Shown: piece by piece, positions 1 through 5,963 of the stretch
Layout: each line of letters starts with the position of its first letter
Numbering within the stretch: the stretch's first letter is position 1
NCBI GenBank assembly: GCA_021827225.1
Contig: JAKAXG010000291.1
Coordinates: 1-6,061, forward strand
Direction: 5' to 3'
DNA from: Actinomycetes bacterium
GTDB taxonomy: Bacteria; Actinomycetota; Acidimicrobiia; Acidimicrobiales; Palsa-688
Length of the DNA stretch: 6,061 nt
Notes under the pieces: model-generated
The model's database searches: none
Told to the model about the DNA's origin: nothing
What the model saw: only the letters and a program-made list of their open reading frames with translations
Translations under genes and position numbers: made by a program

Positions 1-249
1 CACCAGCTCGTTGAACGCCGCCCCGATCTGGCCGGCCAGGGTGGCCCGCCGGCCGGGCAGCCGGACGCTGAAGTCGCCGTTGCGGGCGGACCGGAGCGCG
101 GCGAGGAGGTCGGCCAGGAAGGCCTCGTCCACCGGGGACGCGTCCACGGCTGATCCCGCGGCGGCCCCGTTGGTCGTCCCGGCCGCCGCGGTGGTGCGCT
201 TCCGGCCGGTGGTCCGGCGCTCCTCGGGTAAGGACTTGATCGCCGCCAT
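1..249 (-). CDS. HAMP-domain sensor histidine kinase, N-terminal fragment (runs off left edge)
   Basis: The 83 visible codons read in from an ATG at 249 and are still open at base 1. Residues 1-40 are a basic, Ala/Thr-rich, low-complexity leader with no signal peptide or membrane segment. From about residue 44 the sequence has the pattern LLAALRSARNGDFSVRLP, followed by LAGQIGAAFNELV. This is how the first HAMP repeat begins in the large soluble multi-HAMP hybrid histidine kinases common in actinobacteria. The ATG is supported by a good ribosome binding site, AGAGGAG, seven bases upstream. The kinase, ATPase and possible receiver domains lie outside the window, so the kinase call is inferred from the family and only the HAMP start is seen. 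It could instead be another HAMP-containing signalling protein. It is oriented like the acyl-CoA genes to its right but separated from them by 124 bases, so it may have its own promoter. Confidence 0.72.
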   Translation of the reverse strand, partial: MAAIKSLPEERRTTGRKRTTAAAGTTNGAAAGSAVDASPVDEAFLADLLAALRSARNGDFSVRLPGRRATLAGQIGAAFNELV

Positions 250-256
250 CGGCCTG

Positions 257-263
257 CTCCTCT
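257..263 (-). promoter_or_regulatory. Ribosome binding site of the HAMP-domain protein
   Basis: The minus strand reads AGAGGAG with seven bases before the ATG at 249. It is one of only two strong Shine-Dalgarno matches found at starts in this window, and it fixes the start of the partial gene. The remaining intergenic stretch, 264-373, shows no convincing promoter. A TATACC-like hexamer on the minus strand near 322-327 has no matching -35 box. Confidence 0.7.
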
Positions 264-373
264 GATGTGCTACTTCTGCCTGTGATTCGCCCCCACCCAT
301 GGGCCGGCGCGCCTTCGAGAGGGTATATGACGGCGGTATCGGTTTTGCGGGAGCGAAAGTGCCGCCGGCCGGG

Positions 374-1207
374 TCAGTTGCCGGCGTCGCCGCTGCTCGG
401 GGGCCGGGGCGGGTAGACGGGCGGCCGCTTCGCCAGGAACGCCGCCACCGCCTCGGCGTGCTCCTCGGACACCCAGCACCGCCTCAGCATCTCGCTCTCG
501 CGCTCCTGGATCCTGCGGGTGTCGGGCTCGAGGGCGTTGACGGTGAGCAGCTCCTTGGTCCACTGCACCTGCCGCCCGGGGTTGGCGGCGATACGGGCGG
601 CCAGGCCGAGGGCCTCGTCGAGCAGCTGGTCGGCCTCCACCAGGTAGTCGACCAGGCCGGCGGCGAACGCCTGGGCGCCCGACCACATGTCCCCGGTGAG
701 AGCCAGCGCCCGGGCCCGGCCCGGCCCCACCCGGTCGGCCAGCAGCCGGGTCGACGCCAGCTCCGGCACCAGCCCCACCTTGATGAAGCCCATCCCGAAC
801 CGGGCCTCCGTCGACGCCACGACCACGTCGAACGACAGGATCTGGGTGAGCCCCACCCCCACGCACGCCCCGTTGACGGCGGCGATCAACGGCTTGGCGG
901 TCTGGCACAGGTGCACCCAGTCCAGGCCGGCGGACATGCCGCCGAAACCGCCGCCGGTGTCGGCGCCCGGGTCCTCCCCGGAGATGCGCTTCGAGAAGGT
1001 GTCCTGCATGTCGGCGCCGGCGCAGAAGCCCCGCCCGGTGCCGGTCAGCACGACCGCCCCGATGCCCGGGTCGTCGTTGGCCCCGGCGATGGCGGCGGCC
1101 AGCTCGTCACCCATCCTCGGCGTCCAGGCGTTCAGCCGGTCCGGGCGGTTCAGGGTCACGAGCAGCACCTCGCCGCGCCGCTCGGTCCTGATGGTTTCGT
1201 AGGTCAC
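374..1207 (-). CDS. Enoyl-CoA hydratase/isomerase family protein (crotonase fold)
   Basis: A 277-residue protein, normal length for a single-domain crotonase. These enzymes act on acyl-CoA thioesters in fatty-acid, isoprenoid or aromatic degradation, normally in the cytoplasm. The N-terminal strand pattern VLLVTLNRPDRLNAW (residues 14-28) is typical. The two oxyanion-hole segments are GRGFCAGADM (58-67) and NGACVGVGL (112-120), and the C-terminal AAFLAKRPP (255-263) is also characteristic. By eye alignment with rat mitochondrial enoyl-CoA hydratase, its catalytic Glu144 and Glu164 are replaced by Gln122 and Phe141. Glu149, in GLVPEL, falls where enoyl-CoA isomerases of the PaaG/Eci type carry their Asp/Glu. 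An isomerase or another crotonase reaction is therefore at least as likely as hydration. The GTG at 1207 was chosen because homology begins right after it; no clear Shine-Dalgarno is seen. It lies 71 bases downstream of the CoA-transferase gene on the same strand, probably in one operon. Confidence 0.93.
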   Translation of the reverse strand: MTYETIRTERRGEVLLVTLNRPDRLNAWTPRMGDELAAAIAGANDDPGIGAVVLTGTGRGFCAGADMQDTFSKRISGEDPGADTGGGFGGMSAGLDWVHLCQTAKPLIAAVNGACVGVGLTQILSFDVVVASTEARFGMGFIKVGLVPELASTRLLADRVGPGRARALALTGDMWSGAQAFAAGLVDYLVEADQLLDEALGLAARIAANPGRQVQWTKELLTVNALEPDTRRIQERESEMLRRCWVSEEHAEAVAAFLAKRPPVYPPRPPSSGDAGN

Positions 1208-1278
1208 CGGCCCAGTCTGACCCGTCCGCCGACCGGCCGTCGGGTTCGCCGCCCGCCGGGGGTGCTCACCGGGGGCGC

Positions 1279-2514
1279 TCACTCCGCCGCCGCCGGGCCG
1301 ACCACCCTGGCCCGCAGGAGCGCCTCTATCTCCTCCGGCGGGTACCCCAGCTCGGACAGGACGCCGGCCGAGTGCTCCCCGACCTGCGGCGCCCGGAACC
1401 GCGGGTTGGCCGGGTGGTCCCGGAAGTCGGCCGGCGTGGCGACCATCGTCAGGGTGCCGGTCTCGTCGGGCACCTCCACCAGGCCGCCGGCCGCCGCGAA
1501 CTGCGGGTCGCCGATCAGCTCCTCGATGGTCTGCACCGGGGCCCAGAAGAAGTCGGGTTCGGTGGCGAACACCTCGGCCCACTCCGCCAGCGGCCGGCCG
1601 GCGAAGATCTCGTCGAGCATGGCGGTCAACTCCCGGGAGTTTCGCCGGCGCGACGACGCGGTGGCGAAGCGCTCGTCGGTCAGCCACTCCGCCCGGCCGA
1701 CCACCCGGGCCAGCGGGGGCCAGTGCCGGTCGCCCTCCAGGCCGACGATCCAGAACCGGCGGCCGTCGCCGGCGCTGTAGTTGTTGAGCGTGGGGCTGGC
1801 CGCGCTGTCCCGGGTGCCGATGTGGATGGGCAGCCCCCACATCAGCGCCACGTTGACGTCGAAGCCCATGGTGTAGGCCCCCTGGCGCAGCAGCGACGTG
1901 GACACCACGTCGCCCCGGCCGGTCCGCTCCCGGTTGAACAGGGCGGCGCTGATCGCCGCGGCGGCCGACATGCCGGCGGAGTGGTCGCCCATCCCGCCCC
2001 GCTGGAACGGCAGTTCCCGGCCGGGCGGGGTCAGCGACGCCGCCACCCCGCCCCGGGCCCAGAAGGCGGCGATGTCGAACGCCGGCCGGTCCGCCTCCGG
2101 GCCGTTCAGGCCGTAGCCGGTGATGATGGCGTAGACCAGGCGGGGATGGCGCCGGCGCAGGCTGTCGGGGTCGAGGCCCAGCCGCTCGAGGGCCGCCGGG
2201 CGGATGTTGGTCACAAACACGTCGGCCCCGGCGATGAGCCGGTCGGCCACCCGCCGGCCGGCGTCCTGGGACAGGTCCACGGCGATGCTGCGCTTGGACC
2301 GGTTGTCCAGCTCGAACACCGGGTTGGTCGGCAGGTCGCCGCCCAGCATCTGGCGGAACAGGCGGGCCGGGTCGCCGCCCGGCGGCTCGATCTTCACCAC
2401 GTCGGCGCCCCAGTCGGCCAGGATGCCGGCCGCCGCCGGCCCGGCCACCCACACCCCCAGCTCCACCACCTTCACGCCGGTCATGGGTCCGGTGGCGGGG
2501 CGCGACGCTGTCAT
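1279..2514 (-). CDS. Family III CoA-transferase (CaiB/BaiF type)
   Basis: A 411-residue protein, the usual length for the class III (formyl-CoA transferase/CaiB/alpha-methylacyl-CoA racemase) family, which moves CoA between carboxylic acids or epimerises acyl-CoAs. Family marks include GVKVVELGVWVAGP (13-26), ILADWGADVVKIEPPGGD (31-48), NRSKRSIAVDL (71-81), VTNIRPAALERLGL (101-114) and the GYGLNGPEADRPAFD region (133-147). Asp147 matches the catalytic aspartate of the family. Its position before a small-residue stretch ending in GG resembles Asp156 of mycobacterial alpha-methylacyl-CoA racemase, so transferase and racemase cannot be separated here. The start is ambiguous: ATG at 2514, or ATG at 2484 giving a protein ten residues shorter that begins MTGVKVVELG. 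Neither has a strong Shine-Dalgarno. A longer reading back to 2643 would begin inside the inverted repeat at 2600-2651 and adds only low-complexity residues, so it is rejected. The crotonase gene follows 71 bases downstream. Confidence 0.93.
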   Translation of the reverse strand: MTASRPATGPMTGVKVVELGVWVAGPAAAGILADWGADVVKIEPPGGDPARLFRQMLGGDLPTNPVFELDNRSKRSIAVDLSQDAGRRVADRLIAGADVFVTNIRPAALERLGLDPDSLRRRHPRLVYAIITGYGLNGPEADRPAFDIAAFWARGGVAASLTPPGRELPFQRGGMGDHSAGMSAAAAISAALFNRERTGRGDVVSTSLLRQGAYTMGFDVNVALMWGLPIHIGTRDSAASPTLNNYSAGDGRRFWIVGLEGDRHWPPLARVVGRAEWLTDERFATASSRRRNSRELTAMLDEIFAGRPLAEWAEVFATEPDFFWAPVQTIEELIGDPQFAAAGGLVEVPDETGTLTMVATPADFRDHPANPRFRAPQVGEHSAGVLSELGYPPEEIEALLRARVVGPAAAE

Positions 2515-2521
2515 GCGCCGG

Positions 2522-2549
2522 AAAAATAGTGCGCCGGCCCGGCCGGCGC
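2522..2549 (-). terminator. Terminator-like hairpin with T-run in the leader of the CoA-transferase gene
   Basis: Bases 2531-2539 and 2541-2549 are perfect 9-bp inverted arms (GCGCCGGCC / GGCCGGCGC) around one central base. They can fold as a 7-bp all-GC stem with a 5-base loop. On the minus strand the stem is followed four bases later by TTTTT (2526-2522), which is notable in such GC-rich DNA. The element reads as an intrinsic terminator for transcripts coming from the SDR-ethR operon. It sits only about 7 bases before the ATG at 2514 and downstream of the inverted repeat where a promoter might lie, so it could also act as an attenuator. No leader peptide or antiterminator was identified. 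Confidence 0.5.
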
Positions 2550-2599
2550 TCCGTCCAGCCTCCCGCCCCCTCGGCCGGGCGGCCCCGCCCCCGGCGGGA

Positions 2600-2651
2600 A
2601 CCTTTGTGTGCACTCGGTATACATATGGAGTAACTGAGTGCACACAAAGGT
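2600..2651. promoter_or_regulatory. 52-bp perfect inverted repeat, probable operator/promoter of the CoA-transferase gene
   Basis: Arms of 16 bp, 2600-2615 (ACCTTTGTGTGCACTC) and 2636-2651, are exact reverse complements around a 20-base spacer. Each arm contains GTGCAC (2608-2613 and 2638-2643), and the two copies are 30 bp apart, about three helical turns. The spacer is AT-richer than the surroundings and contains GTATAC and CATATG. On the minus strand a weak promoter can be read with TTGTGT (2647-2642) and TATGTA (2625-2620), 16 bases apart, which would put both arms over promoter positions. No T-run follows, so it is not a classic terminator. An operator for an unidentified regulator is the likeliest reading. 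The arms do not contain the TCAAC/GTTGA half-sites of the EthR-type operator at 4369-4407. Confidence 0.55.
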
Positions 2652-2717
2652 GGGTGGGAGGCGCTGAGGGGCCTTCAGGTCAGGCCGCCGGCGCGGTCGC
2701 GTGGCGGGCCGATCGGC

Positions 2718-3443
2718 CTACTCGGCCGGCGCGCGGCCGAGGCCGTCGTTGCCGTAGATGGCCCGGCTCCAGATGCGCAGCACCACCTCCAGGGCCCGGT
2801 CCTCGGCCATGGCCGGCTCCTGCCCGGCGAGGACGGCGTGGAAAACCCGTTCGGTCATCCAGTTGAGGGCGATGGCCAGGTCGCGCGGCTCGATGCCGTC
2901 GAGCGCCACCCCCCGCTGGCGCTCCGAATCGATCCCCAGGACGGTGTCGTCCACGAAGCCCTCGATGATGCGGCCCCAGAGCCGGCGGACCTCCTCGCTG
3001 TCGTCGCTCATGCGGGCCACCGCCAGCATCAGCGAGCGGTGCTGGCGGAACGTCTCCAGGATGCTCACCAGGCCTTCCCGCCAGATCGCCGCCACGTCGT
3101 CGCCGGCCCGCTCCAGGGCCCGGCCCCGGATCAGCCGGGCCTCCTCGGCCACCCGGTCCAGCAGGGCGAGGACGACCGCCTCCTTGGACGGGAAGTAGAA
3201 GTAGAACGTCGGGCGGGAGATGCCGGCGCCCCGGGCCAGGTCGTCGACCGATATGTCGCCCAGGCCGCGCTCCTCCAGCAGGCGCTCGGCGGTGGCCAGG
3301 ATGGCCCGCTCCCGGTCGTCGCCGCTCGGCCGGCGCGCCCGCCGGCCCCGGCCCGCTGGCCCGCCGTCGGCCAACGGGTTCGCCGGGTCGGCTCCGGCCG
3401 GCGCCGGGTGACCGGCGCCTTCCCCCAGCCCGACTCGGCTCAA
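2718..3443 (-). CDS. ethR: EthR-like TetR-family transcriptional repressor
   Basis: A 241-residue TetR regulator whose DNA-binding half is nearly the M. tuberculosis EthR sequence as I remember it: RRPSGDDRERAILATAERLL (37-56), DISVDDLARGAGISRPTF (63-80) and YFYFPSKEAV (81-90). The helix-turn-helix spans roughly 64-85. The C-terminal ligand-binding half keeps EthR-like signatures ALNWMTER (192-199) and IWSRAIYG (224-231). EthR represses the monooxygenase gene ethA by cooperative operator binding and is released by small hydrophobic ligands. No ATG or GTG is available in frame upstream. The TTG at 3443 overlaps the SDR stop codon as TTGA, suggesting translational coupling. A second TTG at 3374 would give 218 residues, closer to the 216 of EthR, but lacks a ribosome binding site. 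The first 35 residues are low-complexity and probably disordered, so the start is unsure. ethA is nearby and divergent, which supports the assignment. Confidence 0.92.
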   Translation of the reverse strand: MSRVGLGEGAGHPAPAGADPANPLADGGPAGRGRRARRPSGDDRERAILATAERLLEERGLGDISVDDLARGAGISRPTFYFYFPSKEAVVLALLDRVAEEARLIRGRALERAGDDVAAIWREGLVSILETFRQHRSLMLAVARMSDDSEEVRRLWGRIIEGFVDDTVLGIDSERQRGVALDGIEPRDLAIALNWMTERVFHAVLAGQEPAMAEDRALEVVLRIWSRAIYGNDGLGRAPAE

Positions 3444-4282
3444 CTCGACACCGCCCGCCGCCCCAGCCGGGCGAACAGGTCGATGTAGCGGGCTCCGATC
3501 AGCCGGGGGAGGGCGGCGATGAGGTAGGCGTCGGGCCCGACCAGGATGCGGGCCTTGTCGGCGTCGACGCCGGCCAGGATCGTGGCCGCCGCCTTGTCCG
3601 GGCTGGTGCGGGCGATCTTCTCGAACTCCTTGGCCGGGTCCTTGCCCGATGTGGCGGCCCGGGCGCTGGGCTTCATGCGGGCGTTGCGGGCGATGTTGGT
3701 GCGGATGCCCCCGGGATGGACCGAGTGCACCTTCACCGGGTGGCCGCTGATGATCATCTCCTGGCGGAGCGCCTCGGTGAAGCCCCGCACGGCGAACTTG
3801 GCCGTCGCGTAGGCGCCGTTGTAGGCGGGGGCGATCAACCCGAACACGCTGGACAGGTTGACCACGTGGCCGTCCCCGGAGGCGATCAGGTGGGGGAGGA
3901 AGGCCTTGGTGCCGTTGATCACGCCGTTGAGGTTGATGCCGAGCAGCCAGTCCAGGTCGTCGAAGGAGGTGTCCTCGATGGTGGCGCCCACCGCCACCCC
4001 GGCGTTGTTCACGACCAGATTCACCGTGCCGAAGGTGTCCACGACCTGCTCGGCGTGGGCCAGCACGGCGGACCGGTCGGCCACGTCCAGGCGGTAGGGC
4101 TCGATCTTGCCGCCGGCCGGGCCGCACAGACGGACCGTCTCGTCCAGACCCTCCGTGTCGACGTCCGAGATGGCCAGGTTGGCACCCCGGCGGGCCAGGG
4201 CCACCGCCAGGGCCCTGCCGATGCCCGACGCCGCTCCGGTAACGACGGCGGTCCTGCCCGTGTAATTGATCTGCTCAGCCAA
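3440..4282 (-). CDS. Short-chain dehydrogenase/reductase (classical SDR)
   Basis: A 280-residue NAD(P)-dependent oxidoreductase. The cofactor motif TGAASGIG is at 15-22, Asp40 ends the second strand (usually a sign of NAD preference), and NNAG is at 92-95. The catalytic tetrad is Asn117, Ser145, Tyr158 and Lys162 (YATAK), with HPGG at 189-192. It probably interconverts a secondary alcohol and a ketone; the substrate is unknown. Beside a Baeyer-Villiger monooxygenase it would plausibly make or remove the ketone substrate. The TTG at 4282 was chosen because GAGGAAAGGG lies eight bases upstream and homology starts at once. An ATG at 4366 would add 28 Pro/Ser-rich residues, but it falls inside the putative -10 box (4370-4365) and would probably not be transcribed. 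The gene ends by overlapping the ethR-like gene by four bases, so the two are almost certainly cotranscribed. Confidence 0.94.
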   Translation of the reverse strand: MAEQINYTGRTAVVTGAASGIGRALAVALARRGANLAISDVDTEGLDETVRLCGPAGGKIEPYRLDVADRSAVLAHAEQVVDTFGTVNLVVNNAGVAVGATIEDTSFDDLDWLLGINLNGVINGTKAFLPHLIASGDGHVVNLSSVFGLIAPAYNGAYATAKFAVRGFTEALRQEMIISGHPVKVHSVHPGGIRTNIARNARMKPSARAATSGKDPAKEFEKIARTSPDKAAATILAGVDADKARILVGPDAYLIAALPRLIGARYIDLFARLGRRAVSS

Positions 4283-4290
4283 CGGTGAAG

Positions 4291-4300
4291 CCCTTTCCTC
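4291..4300 (-). promoter_or_regulatory. Ribosome binding site of the SDR gene (decides the TTG start)
   Basis: The minus strand reads GAGGAAAGGG, ending eight bases before the TTG at 4282. It favours the TTG start over the upstream ATG at 4366, which has no such signal. It implies a 5' untranslated leader of roughly 75 bases from the putative promoter. Confidence 0.6.
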
Positions 4301-4364
4301 AGGCGGTCTGGACGGGAGCGGAGGGATGGGTGTGTGCGGCGCACGGCTGCTCCCTTTGTCCGCC

Positions 4365-4394
4365 ATGATATCAACACCATGTTGACAAAGTCAA
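4365..4394 (-). promoter_or_regulatory. Putative promoter of the SDR-ethR operon
   Basis: On the minus strand a TTGACT -35 box (4394-4389) is followed after 18 bases by TATCAT (4370-4365). The latter fits the mycobacterial TANNNT -10 pattern. Transcription would start near 4358. The -35 box is part of the inner dyad of the operator, so a bound repressor would block it. This is inferred from sequence only. Confidence 0.5.
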
Positions 4395-4407
4395 CGATAC
4401 GTTGATA
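4369..4407. promoter_or_regulatory. EthR-type operator: four 10-bp-phased TCAAC/GTTGA half-sites in a nested dyad
   Basis: Half-sites TCAAC, GTTGA, TCAAC and GTTGA begin at 4371, 4381, 4391 and 4401, exactly 10 bp apart and alternating in orientation. The outer arms TATCAAC (4369-4375) and GTTGATA (4401-4407) and the inner arms GTTGAC (4381-4386) and GTCAAC (4390-4395) share the same centre, base 4388. The element fills the SDR-ethA divergent region and covers both -35 boxes. EthR of M. tuberculosis is known to bind the ethA-ethR intergenic region as several cooperating dimers. The minus-strand stretch GCTATCAACGTA also matches that operator as I recall it. Binding by the local EthR-like protein is inferred. 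Confidence 0.75.
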
Positions 4408-4411
4408 GCCT
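4382..4411 (+). promoter_or_regulatory. Putative ethA promoter, likely giving a leaderless mRNA
   Basis: A perfect TTGACA -35 box (4382-4387) is followed after 18 bases by TAGCCT (4406-4411), which fits the actinobacterial TANNNT -10. The expected start, six to seven bases further on, falls at or next to the GTG start codon at 4418. No Shine-Dalgarno lies upstream of that GTG, which agrees with leaderless translation. The promoter lies inside the dyad operator, and its -35 box is back to back with the minus-strand -35 box. Confidence 0.55.
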
Positions 4412-4417
4412 GACCCG

Positions 4418-5908
4418 GTGACCATCGAACACTTCGACGTGCTGATCGTGGGGGCCGGCCTCTCCGGTGTCGGCGCCGGATACCGCTTGTTGACGCAGTG
4501 CCCGACGAAGACGTGGGCCATCCTCGAGGCCCGCGAGACGATGGGGGGCACCTGGGACCTGTTCCGCTACCCGGGCATCCGCTCCGACTCCGACATGTTC
4601 ACCCTGGGCTACCAGTTCCGCCCCTGGCGGAAGGCCCGGGCCATCGCCGACGGCCCGTCCATCCGCTCCTACATCGAGGAGACGGCGGCCGAGTTCGGCA
4701 TCGACCGCCGGATCCGCTACCGGCAGAAGGTCACCCGGGCGGCGTGGGACGCCACGCAGCGGCGCTGGACCGTCGAGGTCAACGGTGGCCCGTCCGCCGG
4801 CGGGTCCTCCTACACCGCCGGCTTCCTCTACATGTGCAGCGGCTACTACAGCTACGACGCCGGTTACTGCCCCGACTTCGCCGGCCAGGAGCGGTTCGGG
4901 GGCCAGGTGATCCATCCCCAGCACTGGCCGGAGGACCTCGACTACGCCGGCAAGAAGGTCGTGGTGATCGGCAGCGGGGCCACGGCGGTGACGCTCATCC
5001 CGTCTATGGCGGACACCGCCGGGCACGTCACCATGTTGCAGCGGTCGCCCACCTACATCGCCTCACTGCCGGGGGTGGACCCCCTGGCCGCGGTGTTCAA
5101 CAAGTACCTGCCCTCCCGGGTCGCCCACCAGGCGAACCGGTTGAAGAGCATCGTGCTCACCCAGATCTTCTACCAGTTCTGCCAGCGCTTCCCCGGCCCG
5201 GCCCGCAAGGCGCTGGCCCGCATGACCGCCGCCCAGTTGCCCGATGGCTACCCGATCGACCCGGACTTCACCCCCCGCTACAACCCGTGGGACCAGCGGA
5301 TGTGCATGGTGCCCGACGGCGACCTGTTCACGGCCATCAAGGACGGTCGGGCGTCGGTGGTCACCGACGCCATCGACACCTTCACCGAGACCGGGATCAA
5401 GCTGGCGTCGGGCCGGGAGCTGGAGGCGGACATCATCGTCACCGCCACCGGGCTGCAACTGCAGCTCGCCGGCGGCGCCTCCGTGGAGGTCGACGGGCGG
5501 GCCGTCAGCCCGGGGGAGACGTTCGTGTACCGGGGCTGCATGTTGAGCGGGGTGCCGAACTTCGCCCTCTGCGTGGGCTACACCAACGCCTCCTGGACCC
5601 TCCGGGCGGACCTGACCTCCCAGTATGTGTGCCGGGTGCTCAACTACATGGACGGTCAGGGCTACACCGTCGCCGTTCCCCGCCACGAGGAGGGAGGGGA
5701 GGTGCGCCCGCTGCTGGACCTCCAGTCCGGCTACGTGCAGCGGTCCATCGACCTGCTGCCCAAGCAGGGGAGCCGGCCGCCCTGGCGGATCCGGCAGAAC
5801 TACATCCTCGACTACTTCACGGCCAAGTACAGCGATGTCACGGAGTCCATGACGTTTTCGCGGGGTAGCGGGGCGCCGGCGGAGGAGCCACTGGCCGTCG
5901 GGGCGTAG
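4418..5908 (+). CDS. ethA: EthA-like FAD-containing Baeyer-Villiger monooxygenase
   Basis: A 496-residue flavoprotein, close to the 489 of M. tuberculosis EthA and resembling it along its whole length. It uses FAD, NADPH and O2 to insert oxygen beside a ketone, giving an ester or lactone; EthA also S-oxygenates thioamides such as ethionamide. The FAD Rossmann motif is GAGLSG (12-17). GGTWDLFRYPGIRSDSD (43-59) is the usual FAD/NADP contact region. The Baeyer-Villiger fingerprint FxGxxxHxxxWP is complete at 160-171 (Phe160, Gly162, His166, Trp170, Pro171). The second nucleotide-binding motif is GSGATA (185-190), and ATGLQLQL (343-350) and GYTNASWTLRADL (387-399) are family-typical. The GTG start at 4418 places the first Rossmann strand at residue 7, as expected; an internal ATG would remove it. 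It is divergent from the SDR-ethR operon and shares its operator. No frameshift or missing key residue is seen. The native substrate is unknown. Confidence 0.95.
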   Translation: MTIEHFDVLIVGAGLSGVGAGYRLLTQCPTKTWAILEARETMGGTWDLFRYPGIRSDSDMFTLGYQFRPWRKARAIADGPSIRSYIEETAAEFGIDRRIRYRQKVTRAAWDATQRRWTVEVNGGPSAGGSSYTAGFLYMCSGYYSYDAGYCPDFAGQERFGGQVIHPQHWPEDLDYAGKKVVVIGSGATAVTLIPSMADTAGHVTMLQRSPTYIASLPGVDPLAAVFNKYLPSRVAHQANRLKSIVLTQIFYQFCQRFPGPARKALARMTAAQLPDGYPIDPDFTPRYNPWDQRMCMVPDGDLFTAIKDGRASVVTDAIDTFTETGIKLASGRELEADIIVTATGLQLQLAGGASVEVDGRAVSPGETFVYRGCMLSGVPNFALCVGYTNASWTLRADLTSQYVCRVLNYMDGQGYTVAVPRHEEGGEVRPLLDLQSGYVQRSIDLLPKQGSRPPWRIRQNYILDYFTAKYSDVTESMTFSRGSGAPAEEPLAVGA

Positions 5909-5914
5909 GGCGCC

Positions 5915-5958
5915 GTCTCTTCGTCTCTGCGTCTCTGCGCCTTCGTCTCTGGGTCTCT
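5915..5958. repeat. Short imperfect tandem repeat, five GTCTCT units
   Basis: Seven bases after the ethA stop codon, GTCTCT occurs at 5915, 5923, 5931, 5945 and 5953. The spacing is 8 bp except for one 14-bp gap, and most copies sit in a (T/G)CGTCTCTGC context. The sequence shows nothing coding. It is a low-complexity intergenic repeat of unknown role. Confidence 0.75.
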
Positions 5959-5963
5959 GCCGG

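Noticed and set aside
321..328. GGGTATAT resembling a SigF/SigB -10 box on the plus strand
   Set aside because: There is no GTTT-like -35 at the right distance and no plus-strand gene downstream.
299..1780. Plus-strand open frame of 493 codons opposite the crotonase and CoA-transferase
   Set aside because: It is antisense to two clear protein families, and its composition (Gly/Pro/Arg/His/Gln-rich) is that of a GC-driven shadow frame.
1208..2647. A 757-residue minus-strand frame that would fuse a long N-terminal extension to the crotonase
   Set aside because: The extension overlaps the CoA-transferase in another frame and is Arg/Gly/Pro-rich with no domain. The crotonase homology begins just after the GTG at 1207.
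2670..2686. GGCCT / AGGCC hairpin downstream of the EthR-like gene
   Set aside because: It has only a 5-bp stem with a 7-base loop and no T-run, which is expected by chance in such GC-rich DNA.
2708..2719. GGCCGATCGGCC palindrome at the EthR-like stop codon
   Set aside because: A 12-bp GC palindrome with no loop and no T-run is common at this base composition.
3444..4127. Upstream extension of the EthR-like frame across the SDR gene
   Set aside because: It is a shadow of the SDR in another frame, low in complexity and without a domain. The TTG at 3443 is the sensible start.
4283..4366. N-terminal extension of the SDR from the ATG at 4366
   Set aside because: The 28 extra residues are Pro/Ser-rich and unlike SDR N-termini, the ATG overlaps the predicted -10 box, and a good ribosome binding site precedes the TTG at 4282. 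Experimental data could still reverse this.
4498..5868. Plus-strand 456-codon frame inside ethA
   Set aside because: It lies within the EthA-like gene in another frame and is Arg/Pro/Gly-rich with no motif.
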